64,000 nucleotides of DNA from Pedobacter sp. HDW13 (GCF_011303555.1 NZ_CP049868.1:4154001-4218000); one strand, 5' to 3'. Positions 52,003 to 60,458 are shown, counted from the first letter of the stretch. Program-made: numbers and translations. Notes: generated by a model from the letters alone, not told the origin.

Positions 52003-53649
52003 TCAGTACCTGTTTTGCTGCATTTATACCTTGATGAAAAGCTTCTTCAAAAATAGAAACTCCGCTTAAATCACTGTGGGCAAAGAAAATTTTATCGTCA
52101 ATGGATGTCTTTGCTTTTGCTAAATTTTCACTCCAGATAAAATCCTTCGCAGGTGCAATCATGCCGTGACCCCAAACCCAAAAATCAATATTTTCAATTG
52201 CTTTGGTAATGCCCGGATGTATTATTTCAAGCTCGGGGATAACGATATCCAGCCATTGCTCATAATTTCTGGAGTAAGCAGCCAAACGGGCAATTGCAGG
52301 TTCGAAATCGCAGAGAGGGAGGTAATAGGTAATTACTTTTTTATCTTCCGAAAGTTTCAGATGTTGTTGTGCCGAATTCACGTAGCCAACGGATGGGGTA
52401 TTGTAGGCTACATTATCCCAGCAAAGGTTTATCCCTTTCGATTCTGGTAATTCATTGATGGTAATGTTGGCAATTAGCCATGGCGAATAGCTAAAAGCCT
52501 TATAATCTATATTGCGGTCAAAATTTTTCAGTAAACGGTCGTTTACAAACTGTGGTGCGCATAGTATAATTTTTTCGGCTTCTAAATTTTCGGTAACCTG
52601 TGTATTTGCATTAAATGTAGTTATCAGCGTATTTCCATTGGCCATAGGTTTTAAATCGTAACACAGTGTAGAAGTTTTAATGTGATCTTTTAACGGGCCG
52701 GCCAATTGTTTCATAATCCAGCCATTGCCTTCGGGCCAGGTTAAAATCGCGTTTTGCTCTGCATTGGCGGCTCTGCCCCTGCGTGCAGCGAAATAATGCA
52801 GGCCTGCCCAGGCCGATATATGCGTTATCTTTTGGCCATAATCATCTTTACAGGCATAGTTTAGGTACCAAAGCAGGTATTTAGAATGGTAACCCTTTTC
52901 TTTCAGGTAAGTCTCGAAAGTAATCTTATCCAGTTTTCTGTAGTTTTCATCATTCGATGAGGTACTTAAGGGATATTAAACAAAAAATTACCGTCGCTAC
53001 CTTTGGTATTTTTAAGCTGATCAACCTCTGATAAAAAGCGTCTGATTTCCTTTTTGTCTGCAATGGGCACACCAAAATCGGGAATTAAACCTTCCTGCCA
53101 TTCGCCGTTTATTAACAACCTTTCTTCCGGATCGAAAGTTAAATAGTAATCGTTGTAGTAGGGTAGCTGACCTTCAAAGTGGGTAATAACATTAATTTCC
53201 TGTAAAAAATCAATCAGTAAAGCATCGTCGTTATTGGCTACAGTGATGTAATGCGCACCGAGTGGATAAGCCGCTATTTTATTGGTGCCATAATATGAAT
53301 TTCCTCCTGTATGTTTTTCCAATTCCAGGATTTCGAAATTTGTTTCGCCATTCTTTTTGAGCCATCGCCCGGCTGATAAGCCCGAAATACCACTTCCAAC
53401 AATGAGAGTTTTTACTTTCCTTGTCTTTTTTACTGCAGGTAATTTTATTTTATCACGCAAAATATGGCCAGCTTTCGCATCCGGACCTTGTAAGGTTCCC
53501 TTAATATTGTAGCCTGCCGACCGTATTTTTTTATAACAGCCGTTTAAAAAAATGCCGCCCGTAATTAATCCAATCCTCAATAAAAAAGAGCGACGCTTTA
53601 AATAGGCCGATAATTCATCCTTATAAAACGTTTGCCCACTCATCTTCAA
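51989..53649 (-). pseudogene. FAD-dependent lipoprotein oxidoreductase, frame broken
   Basis: The N-terminal frame has a lipobox (TGGIFLNGC, Cys about 38), then a Rossmann FAD motif TLIVGSGISGLSAGRWL and EKHTGGNSYYG, and stops at FNIP. The next frame resumes LSTSSNDENYRKLDK and runs to the end (SVGYVNSAQQHL, FFAHSDLSGVSIFEEAFHQG), giving an amine-oxidase-type domain. One base missing in the G3/C3 run at 52970-52972 explains it; repaired length is 554 codons. Its 5' end overlaps the SpeE-like gene. Likely oxidises an amine or polyamine outside the cytoplasm (inference). Confidence 0.75.
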
Positions 53650-55132
53650 AGTACTTAACTAAAATTTGGTTGTTAAGCTTATTTACATCGGTTTCTACTT
53701 TGCCCATATCTTTAGGGAAATAGAGCATTAAATCTAAACTTTCTTTCGATATGAACTTTAAACCCGGTAAATATTGCTGCGGTTTTTTATATACATTATC
53801 GGGTTCGGTAGCCATAATGTAGCCCCACTCGCCAAATGATGGAACATAATTGTGATAAGGGATTGTTTTTAAACCAACACTTTCTAAAGTTTTGTTTACC
53901 GTCCAGAAAGATTTTGGCGCAACAAAGGGCGAGGTAGACTGGATAACCATCAAACCTTTTGGGGCAAGAATACCCTTAACCAGCTTGTAAAATGCATTGG
54001 TATAAAGTTTTCCAACGGCATAATTAGATGGATCGGGGAAATCGATCACAATAAAATCGAATTTCCTGTGCTGTGCTTTAATCCAGCTAAAGGCATCGAC
54101 ATTAATTACTTTTACTTTTGGCGATAGCAGCGCATTTTTATTAAGCCCAAGCAAAATTTTGTTCGACTGGAAGAGGCCTGTCATTCCCTTATCTAAATCT
54201 ACCAACGTTACCGAGTCTACATTTGGATATTTTAAAATCTCTCTAACCGCAAGGCCATCGCCACCACCCATTACCAAAACATGTTTGGCAAAAGGTAAAG
54301 CCTGCAAGCCTGGGTGTACTAAAGCCTCGTGGTAGCGGTATTCATCGTCAGAGCTGAATTGGAGGTTGCCGTTTAGGAAAAGTCGTAAAACTTTGTTTTT
54401 TTTGGTTAAGATTATGCGCTGATAAGGAGTGCTTTTCGAATAGATAATGGTATCGCTATAAGTCTGGCTTTCAGAAAAACTGGTTATTTTATCGGCATAA
54501 ATGAACCCGGCAAGTAATGCTATAATACTTATAAAAGAAGCGCTTTGCAGGTATTTTGAAGCCCTGATTTCTGCTTTAAAACTTAAGCAAACAATCAATG
54601 CTACGGCAACGTTCAACAGCCCAAATAAATAGGCTGTTTTTACCAGACCCAGATGTGGGATTAGCAGCAGCGGGAAGATTAACGAGGCCAGTAGTGCGCC
54701 AATATAATCGAAGGTGAAAACTTTCGAAACCAGATCTTTAAACTCATAGCGGTCTTTAAGGATGCGCATGAGTAATGGGATTTCTAAACCAACCAGAATA
54801 CCGGTAAGACTTACAAAACCATACAGCACTATCCTGAAGGAAGCAATGCTTTCGAAAACGAGGAACAATACGGTTGAGCTAAAGCCACCAACCAGCCCAA
54901 CCAGGATTTCAATTTGAATAAACCACGACAGGATATTCTTCTCAAAATATTTAGATACCCACGAGCCTATGCCCATCGAAAAAAGGTAAACGCCAATGAT
55001 AGTCGAAAATTGGGTAACCGAATCGCCGAGCAGGTAGCTAGCCAGGGTGCCGGCAATTAACTCGTAAATTAAGCCACAGGTAGCAACAACAAAAACTGAA
55101 ATTAATAAAAGTGCAGGTAACTTTTTGTTCAT
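53621..55132 (-). CDS. Membrane-fused spermidine synthase-like aminopropyltransferase
   Basis: 503 residues. The first about 205 form seven membrane helices (start LLISVFVVATCGLIYELIAG). The rest is a SpeE-type methyltransferase-like fold: VLVMGGGDGLAVREIL around residue 288, VTLVDLDKGM, and FIVIDFPDPSNYAVGKLYT with the Asp pair. SpeE enzymes transfer an aminopropyl group from decarboxylated AdoMet. With a SpeD-like gene in the same operon, this protein probably does so at the membrane, or uses a related amine donor. It is one base from the DUF350 stop and overlaps the FAD gene by 29 bases. Confidence 0.82.
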   Translation of the reverse strand: MNKKLPALLLISVFVVATCGLIYELIAGTLASYLLGDSVTQFSTIIGVYLFSMGIGSWVSKYFEKNILSWFIQIEILVGLVGGFSSTVLFLVFESIASFRIVLYGFVSLTGILVGLEIPLLMRILKDRYEFKDLVSKVFTFDYIGALLASLIFPLLLIPHLGLVKTAYLFGLLNVAVALIVCLSFKAEIRASKYLQSASFISIIALLAGFIYADKITSFSESQTYSDTIIYSKSTPYQRIILTKKNKVLRLFLNGNLQFSSDDEYRYHEALVHPGLQALPFAKHVLVMGGGDGLAVREILKYPNVDSVTLVDLDKGMTGLFQSNKILLGLNKNALLSPKVKVINVDAFSWIKAQHRKFDFIVIDFPDPSNYAVGKLYTNAFYKLVKGILAPKGLMVIQSTSPFVAPKSFWTVNKTLESVGLKTIPYHNYVPSFGEWGYIMATEPDNVYKKPQQYLPGLKFISKESLDLMLYFPKDMGKVETDVNKLNNQILVKYFEDEWANVL

Positions 55133-55133
55133 G

Positions 55134-55358
55134 CTAACTGTGAATGGCTGAGCTTATAATAATTGCAATAGCAATAATAAAGGCTGCAAAAACAATGGCT
55201 AAAGCTAAATTTTGCTTTTCGAGTATTTCTTTCCAAAGGTTTTCGGGCGTAATTTTTTCGATAATCCAGAATGCAATAAAGAGTACAACAATACCCAATA
55301 TAGAGTAAACCAGTGATGCAATAATGTACTTGATGTTGATTAGTTCGTTTAAGCTCAT
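55134..55358 (-). CDS. DUF350 membrane protein
   Basis: 74 residues with two membrane helices (about 11-32 and 50-72). The pattern YSILGIVVLFIAFWIIEKITPENLW then ILEKQNLALAIVFAAFIIA fits DUF350 (YjfL-like). These small proteins recur beside DUF4178, SpeD-like and SpeE-like genes, which supports a shared membrane complex. It is one base from the SpeE-like start. Confidence 0.82.
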   Translation of the reverse strand: MSLNELINIKYIIASLVYSILGIVVLFIAFWIIEKITPENLWKEILEKQNLALAIVFAAFIIAIAIIISSAIHS

Positions 55359-55364
55359 AATTTT

Positions 55365-55538
55365 TTATTTATGGTAAAATCTGTTTACATGGCCACTGTG
55401 ACCTTTACTTCCATTAAAATCAGTGTTTTTTTCTACGTTATCCTGGTAAAAGGCATGACCACGGAGACCGCTATAGCCATAAAAACCTAAAATAATCAGG
55501 AGTACAATGAGGTAATATTTAATCGGTTTTAAATTCAT
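55365..55538 (-). CDS. 57-residue membrane peptide of the speD-like operon
   Basis: The start at 55538 directly abuts the DUF4178 stop (TAA-ATG) and the stop is at 55365. One membrane helix at about 8-22 (YYLIVLLIILGFYGY), then a His/Gly/Lys-rich tail (KGHSGHVNRFYHK) with five His. The residue order and tight fit between two operon genes make it a real small gene; no family is recognised. It may be a membrane subunit or metal-binding peptide. Confidence 0.75.
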   Translation of the reverse strand: MNLKPIKYYLIVLLIILGFYGYSGLRGHAFYQDNVEKNTDFNGSKGHSGHVNRFYHK

Positions 55539-56855
55539 TTAGTCTCCTTCTACAAAGGGTGAAAAATCGCTGTTGTTCCATCTTCTTTTCTCGTAATTGC
55601 GCATTAAATACCAGCAAATGGCCGGGAAAATGCAAAGCAGCAGTATGGTAATCAGTGTGTTGCGAAACATGCTTACATTCGTTGTGGCCCTGATGTAAAG
55701 GTTATTCCGGTAAACATCTCCGGATGATGGATATACATTTAAGTGGTACTTGCCTTTTGGTATATCTGATAAAAGAACGGATTCTTTGGTTGAGCCTTCC
55801 GACCAGCTTTCGCCATCCTCTACGCCATGGTAATATTCTATGCCTTTACTTACTTCCCAGGTTCGGTTATCGGCTTCATTAACCAGTACAATTGTGGTTT
55901 CGAGCCAGTTATTGTCAACACCCGAAGCAATTTCGAACTCAATATTCGATGATTCATCATCAATAGCAAAGGAAGGGGTGATAAAAGATTTGAAAGCATC
56001 GGCACCTCCTTTGGCATCGTAAGTGATTAAAAAATCGTCGTTTATTAATTCTTTTTCCGGCTTAACCGCACTGAAAAGCAAATGCAAAAGCAAAACTGCA
56101 ATTATGGCTATGCCGGTTATTTTTAAAGAGGAGGTCCACCTGTCGAAAGCTTTAGATGGCTCATTGGCGCCAATGCCAATCTGCTCCGGAAGACTGCTTT
56201 TATCCAGATTAAATGCCTTAGCAATTTCATCTCTGGTGAGATATTCGCCTATGTAGTAGTTAGTAAGATGTTCAGATTTATTAATCACCTCTTTAACAAC
56301 CATAAATGGGGGAGCGATATACTCGGTAGCTTTAACCTTTTCATTCACCACGTCCCAATCCACTTCGCCAAGCATGGCCGTAACTACTGGTGTGTACCTG
56401 TTAAAAAGTTTGTATTCTACGTCTTTATAGCCAACACTCACACCATAAGATACAGGTTGTTTATAATCGGGGAGAAAGTCTTCGCCTGCGATGAAATTCC
56501 AATGTCCGTTAAATTCGGATAAGGTAACATAGCCCTGATCATGGCTTGTTAAAATATATTCCCTCCAGTGGTAACTCGTACCTGCTTCTTTCTTTTCGAG
56601 GTAGGCAATTATTTTTAAATCGATGCCATGTACGTTTGTTGTTGAGCCTAATTTTAAAACCGGAGATTTTTCAGGTTTTTCTAATTTCCTGTTCAGCCTT
56701 GTTTCTGCCCTGGTAAAAATATGTAAGTAAGAAAAACAAAAGGGGCAAACTACGTATTCACTTTTAGCCGGTTCGTAGAGCACAATATTTTGTTTGCACT
56801 TGGAACAAGATATTGTTTCCGACAATCTAAAAAATGATTTAACTGAATTTTCCAT
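55539..56855 (-). CDS. DUF4178 protein with zinc ribbon and two membrane helices
   Basis: 438 residues. CxxC pairs at about 17-20 (CSKC) and 37-40 (CPFC) form a zinc ribbon. A DUF4178 beta domain follows (SYHWREYILTSHDQGYVTLS, FNGHWNFIAGEDF). Then a membrane helix at about 245-262 (IIAVLLLHLLFSAV), a beta-sandwich outside, and a second helix near 400 (LITILLLCIFPAICWYLM). DUF4178 proteins cluster with SpeD, SpeE and DUF350 genes; a scaffold or sensor role is inference. It overlaps the speD-like stop by one base. Confidence 0.8.
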   Translation of the reverse strand: MENSVKSFFRLSETISCSKCKQNIVLYEPAKSEYVVCPFCFSYLHIFTRAETRLNRKLEKPEKSPVLKLGSTTNVHGIDLKIIAYLEKKEAGTSYHWREYILTSHDQGYVTLSEFNGHWNFIAGEDFLPDYKQPVSYGVSVGYKDVEYKLFNRYTPVVTAMLGEVDWDVVNEKVKATEYIAPPFMVVKEVINKSEHLTNYYIGEYLTRDEIAKAFNLDKSSLPEQIGIGANEPSKAFDRWTSSLKITGIAIIAVLLLHLLFSAVKPEKELINDDFLITYDAKGGADAFKSFITPSFAIDDESSNIEFEIASGVDNNWLETTIVLVNEADNRTWEVSKGIEYYHGVEDGESWSEGSTKESVLLSDIPKGKYHLNVYPSSGDVYRNNLYIRATTNVSMFRNTLITILLLCIFPAICWYLMRNYEKRRWNNSDFSPFVEGD

Positions 56856-57229
56856 TAACGCGCAATTTCAGTTTTTTGCATTTCCTTACCTTCAAAAAAG
56901 TGCAATACAGCATCGTAAATATCCTTAACCTTTTGGGTATTATCTTTTTGGTAATTCGATAGAAAGATATCGAAGGTAGCCAGTTTAAACTCTGGCCAGG
57001 TATGGATAGATAAATGAGATTCGGTTAAGCAGATTACAGCGGTAAAACCTCCATTAGGGAAGTTGTGATAAACTTCTCCTACTTTTTCAAGGTTTTTACC
57101 GGCAATTAGTTCGTTAAAAAGATCTTTACAGTCTTGAAAGGAAGAGAGTTGTTCGGCTTTTTCAGAAGAAAACTCAGCTAAAATATGTAATCCTGGATTG
57201 TAGGTCATTGAGCGTTTGGTATCTTTCAA
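56855..57229 (-). CDS. speD: AdoMet decarboxylase-like proenzyme (SpeD homologue) with Cys-to-Ser change
   Basis: 124 residues. The pyruvoyl self-cleavage site is kept: Glu70-Ser71 in LTESHLSIHTWPE, with His76 at the usual +5 position. At +20 from the Ser, where prokaryotic SpeD has the catalytic proton-donor Cys (FTCG), this protein has FLSN, i.e. Ser91. It therefore may still process itself but may not decarboxylate AdoMet as usual. Some SpeD homologues are known to have become arginine or ornithine decarboxylases, so the substrate is open. It leads a DUF4178-DUF350-SpeE-FAD operon. Confidence 0.85.
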   Translation of the reverse strand: MKDTKRSMTYNPGLHILAEFSSEKAEQLSSFQDCKDLFNELIAGKNLEKVGEVYHNFPNGGFTAVICLTESHLSIHTWPEFKLATFDIFLSNYQKDNTQKVKDIYDAVLHFFEGKEMQKTEIAR

Positions 57230-57277
57230 AATTAGAAAAGTATTTTCAAAGTAAGCATTAGAAACATGAATTTAAAT

Positions 57278-57679
57278 TTATATGCTTTTTCCGGCAATAA
57301 AATGATCTTCTACATCTTCTTCAAGCGGGATATAAATCCTTTCCCATTCATTGCCATCTACAATTTCCCAGGTGTGCCCAACTCCTTTTGTGTCGTTTGC
57401 AATTAAGATAATGCCCGGTTCAATAATAAAAGTTTCGCCGTTGCTCACGGTAAAACGCAGTTTACCCTTCAGTGTAAGTACATATTGCCGGCATGGGGCA
57501 GGATGGGGGATTTTCTCCAGGGTTGAAACATCGGTTTGTGCAAAGAAATAACCGGCATTAATGTGTTGGCGGATGGGAATCTTGCCTATTTCAAAAGTGC
57601 ATTTGTCGTTTTCTGTATTAATTAAACGGATGGCTTTAAGGTAATTTGGGGTATCGGCTAGTGCTGTATTCATCTGCAA
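57278..57679 (-). CDS. Cupin-domain protein
   Basis: 133 residues. Single-domain cupin: CRQYVLTLKGKLRFTVSNGE then FIIEPGIILIANDTKGVGHT, the two conserved cupin motifs, with one metal-type His late and Glu/Asp residues. No enzymatic identity. It begins 15 bases after the ogt stop and ends 48 bases before the speD-like start, so it is likely in the same transcript, possibly a small-molecule sensor. Confidence 0.75.
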   Translation of the reverse strand: MQMNTALADTPNYLKAIRLINTENDKCTFEIGKIPIRQHINAGYFFAQTDVSTLEKIPHPAPCRQYVLTLKGKLRFTVSNGETFIIEPGIILIANDTKGVGHTWEIVDGNEWERIYIPLEEDVEDHFIAGKSI

Positions 57680-57694
57680 ATAAAAAGTATTGGT

Positions 57695-58183
57695 TTAAAA
57701 TTTTAGTTCTGTTTGTCCGCGTTGCATTACTTCACTTTCGTGTTGCAACAACCATTTTTTACGCCATAAGCCGCCTGCATAACCCACCAGTTTACCATTG
57801 CTGCCAATAACCCGGTGACAAGGTACTACAATGGCAATGTTGTTTTTACCGTTAGCGGCTGCAATGGCACGGATAGCCAATGGCTGATGTGCCGAAAATT
57901 TAGCATAGGATGTGGTTTCTCCATAAGGGATAGCCAATAAATTTAGCCAAACGTCCTGCTGAAACTCAGTCCCTTTCTGTTTCATGGGGAAATTGAAATG
58001 CTGTAGTTTGCCATTAAAATAATCTTTTAATTGCTGGGCAACCTTTTGTGTGAGCGGGTTTTCTGGTAATCCGGTAATATCTTTTTCGGCAAAAGTAACG
58101 GCATACACAAATTCTTCATCGGCAAGGATAGTAATTTGGCCAACCGGCGATGCTATAACTGATGCGTAGTTCATATTTTTCAT
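57695..58183 (-). CDS. ogt: Methylated-DNA--protein-cysteine S-methyltransferase
   Basis: About 162 residues from the ATG at 58183; a GTG four codons earlier is possible but sits at the edge of a repeat. Active-site PCHRVIGSNGKLVGYAGGLW with the accepting Cys near residue 122, the helix AIAAANGKNN and the arginine finger region RAIAAANG. It repairs O6-alkylguanine by a one-use methyl transfer. It is the first gene of the minus-strand run that includes the cupin and speD-like genes. Confidence 0.9.
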   Translation of the reverse strand: MKNMNYASVIASPVGQITILADEEFVYAVTFAEKDITGLPENPLTQKVAQQLKDYFNGKLQHFNFPMKQKGTEFQQDVWLNLLAIPYGETTSYAKFSAHQPLAIRAIAAANGKNNIAIVVPCHRVIGSNGKLVGYAGGLWRKKWLLQHESEVMQRGQTELKF

Positions 58184-58187
58184 TTTT

Positions 58188-58290
58188 TCTGCCACAGATT
58201 TTGCGGATTGACACGGATTTTTTAACTATTGATAATATGCTTCGAACAAAAGCGATCTGTGTTTTTTCTTTTTATCTGTGGTTCTAATTT
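58188..58290. repeat. ATCTGTG/CACAGAT-rich spacer upstream of ogt
   Basis: Recurring CACAGAT words (CCACAGATTTTGCGGATTG, CGATCTGTG, TTATCTGTGGTTC) between ogt and ccmB. The same word family is upstream of gldA at 13205-13235. Confidence 0.5.
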
Positions 58291-58402
58291 TTTCTGTGTA
58301 ATTCTGTTTTCCGTGCCTCGTGACTAAATTATTAGTAGCCAACATCTCAAACAAAATTACAACAATACAACAATTTAAGCGTGCAATATTTATCAATAAA
58401 AG

Positions 58403-58410
58403 TATCTTTG
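58403..58410 (+). promoter_or_regulatory. Putative -7 promoter box of ccmB
   Basis: TATCTTTG, five bases before the ATG at 58416. Confidence 0.5.
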
Positions 58411-58415
58411 CGGTT

Positions 58416-59081
58416 ATGCAATTGGCCAAAGAGGTTAAATATTTAATTCACAAGGAAGTATTGTTAGAGTGGCGCTCCAAATATACCATAAACGGTGTGC
58501 TGTTATACGTGGTTTCTACCATTTTTACCTGCTATTTATCGTTTGTAAGTTTGGGCGATAAACTAACCTGGAATGCACTTTTTTGGATTATTATGCTCTT
58601 TGCCTCCATCAATGGAGTATCGAAAAGCTTTTTGCAGGAAACCAAAGGACAGCAGCTTTACAGTTATATCTTAGCAAGCCCAGCGGCGGTTTTGATCTCC
58701 AAAACAGTGTACAATACGTTGCTCATGCTCGTACTTACCACAATTGCTTTAGGGTTTTATACCTTAGTTTTCGATTCATTTACGCCTCCTGATCTGGTTA
58801 TGTATTATGTAGCTGTTGTGTTAGGCAGTATCAGTTTTTCAACTGTATTTACCATGGTTTCGGCTATTGCCAGTAAAGCAGGTAACGGCGGTATGCTAAT
58901 GGCTATTTTAAGCTTCCCGATTATTATTCCAGTGCTTATTTTGTTGATTAAACTGGCTAAAAATGCAGTAGATGGTTTGCCCTGGGAAAACAGTTACGAT
59001 GAAATTGCCATGCTTTTGGTGGTGAATGTGCTAATGGTGGCCACGTCTTTATTGTTATTTCCTTACCTTTGGCGCGATTAA
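58416..59081 (+). CDS. ccmB: Haem exporter CcmB (ABC permease)
   Basis: 221 residues, six membrane helices, starting at the ATG at 58416 (MQLAKEVKYLIHKEVLLEWR), the conserved N-terminus; the earlier in-frame ATG belongs to upstream non-coding DNA. Typical CcmB segments: FWIIMLFASINGVSKSFLQE, SPAAVLISKTVYNTLLMLVL, and the late FPIIIPVLILL. With CcmA and CcmC it loads haem for cytochrome c maturation; no ccmA is in the window. ccmC follows at 147 bases. Confidence 0.9.
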   Translation: MQLAKEVKYLIHKEVLLEWRSKYTINGVLLYVVSTIFTCYLSFVSLGDKLTWNALFWIIMLFASINGVSKSFLQETKGQQLYSYILASPAAVLISKTVYNTLLMLVLTTIALGFYTLVFDSFTPPDLVMYYVAVVLGSISFSTVFTMVSAIASKAGNGGMLMAILSFPIIIPVLILLIKLAKNAVDGLPWENSYDEIAMLLVVNVLMVATSLLLFPYLWRD

Positions 59082-59227
59082 AAATGATTGAATGGGAGAA
59101 GGATTGAATGAGAGTATGGGGAAGGAATTCAATCATTCAAAATCTAACAATTAAAATTTAAATGAAGGATTGATTGATAGCATGAAAAGTAGCATTCATT
59201 AATTCAAAACTCAATAGTTATATACGT

Positions 59228-59977
59228 ATGAAAAAAAACTGGTGGAAAATTTTAGCTTCGGTGCTGGTTGTTTATACTGCAATTGCAGGTTTATTGTTGG
59301 GCGTACCCCGATTGGCTATTTTAAACGAGACCATTCGCAATCTATATTTCCACGTACCGATGTGGTTTGCCATGATTGTTCTTTTTTCCATTTCTGTTTT
59401 CTATAGCATAAAATCTTTAAGTACTAAGAGCGAAATTGATGATATAAAAGCTGTTGAAAGTGTAAATGCTGGCATTATTTTCGGTTTACTGGGCTTAGTA
59501 ACTGGTGCCATTTGGGCAAAATATACCTGGGGGCAGTTCTGGAGCTTCGATCCGAAGCAGAATTTTGCGGCAATTTCAGTATTGCTTTATTTCGCCTACC
59601 TCATTCTCCGCAATGCCATCGATGAAGAGCAGAAAAGAGCCAAAATTTCGGCTATCTATAACATCTTTGCATTTCCGATGATGGTGGTTTTACTTTTCGT
59701 TTTACCACGTTTAAAAGATTCTTTACATCCTGGCAACGGAGGTAACCCTGGCTTTAACAGCTATGATTTGGATAGCCGCATGCGCATGGTATTTTACCCG
59801 GCCTGTTTAGGCTGGATATTAATCGGTTACTGGGTATATACCATCCGTTTCAGAATACGTTCAATAGAAACCATCATGAACACGCCTAATCAAGAAGAAA
59901 TAAAAGGTGTTAGTGATAGCTTCGTTACCGCTGAAAATCAATCAACAACAAACGAAAACAAACAACAACACAACTAA
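59228..59977 (+). CDS. ccmC: Haem handling protein CcmC (CcsA-type)
   Basis: 249 residues with six membrane helices. The tryptophan-rich WWD-type haem-binding segment is WGQFWSFDPKQNFAAISVLL, and periplasmic His residues occur at FHVPMWFA. It carries haem to CcmE or the apocytochrome in cytochrome c maturation. The stop is one base before the ccmD-like ATG. The polar C-terminal tail (TAENQSTTNENKQQ) is Asn/Gln-rich. Confidence 0.9.
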   Translation: MKKNWWKILASVLVVYTAIAGLLLGVPRLAILNETIRNLYFHVPMWFAMIVLFSISVFYSIKSLSTKSEIDDIKAVESVNAGIIFGLLGLVTGAIWAKYTWGQFWSFDPKQNFAAISVLLYFAYLILRNAIDEEQKRAKISAIYNIFAFPMMVVLLFVLPRLKDSLHPGNGGNPGFNSYDLDSRMRMVFYPACLGWILIGYWVYTIRFRIRSIETIMNTPNQEEIKGVSDSFVTAENQSTTNENKQQHN

Positions 59978-59978
59978 A

Positions 59979-60197
59979 ATGAAGAAGATACTTTTCTCCC
60001 TAATATTAATGATGGCTACCCTGCAGTTATTTGCACAGGATAATGGCGTAGAAATGGCCGATAGTTTACGTAGCAATGGAAAGATTTATGTTGTTGTAAT
60101 CTGCATAGTAATTATCCTGCTTGGCTTATTGGCATATCTTTTCGCAATTGATAAAAGATTGAAAAAAATAGAAAAAGAAGGTAACAACGAAAAATAA
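59979..60197 (+). CDS. Small haem-exporter-associated membrane protein (CcmD-like)
   Basis: 72 residues. A secretory-type start (MKKILFSLILMMATLQLFA, Q), then one membrane helix (YVVVICIVIILLGLLAYLFA) and a lysine-rich cytoplasmic end (KRLKKIEKEG). In size and position it fits CcmD, the small stabiliser of the CcmC-haem-CcmE complex, although the sequence is weakly conserved. It starts two bases after ccmC stops. Confidence 0.75.
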   Translation: MKKILFSLILMMATLQLFAQDNGVEMADSLRSNGKIYVVVICIVIILLGLLAYLFAIDKRLKKIEKEGNNEK

Positions 60198-60458
60198 GCG
60201 TTCCCCGGCAATAAGTTTACAACTTATTTTAACCAAAAAATCGCAAAAACATCATGTTTCGACTCGCTGGTTAGTATGTTTTTTGCCATTATCTTATTGT
60301 GATATAGGGTTTTGTGTTTTTGAAAATCGCTAATTAAGTATACAAAACAGTAAATATGTAAATTACCTACTACATAGTATTGTTTCTTGCTTATTAATTG
60401 GTGATGTTTGATTAGTTATAAATTAAATCAACGGGACGATTTAGATTAACTTTAAGAG

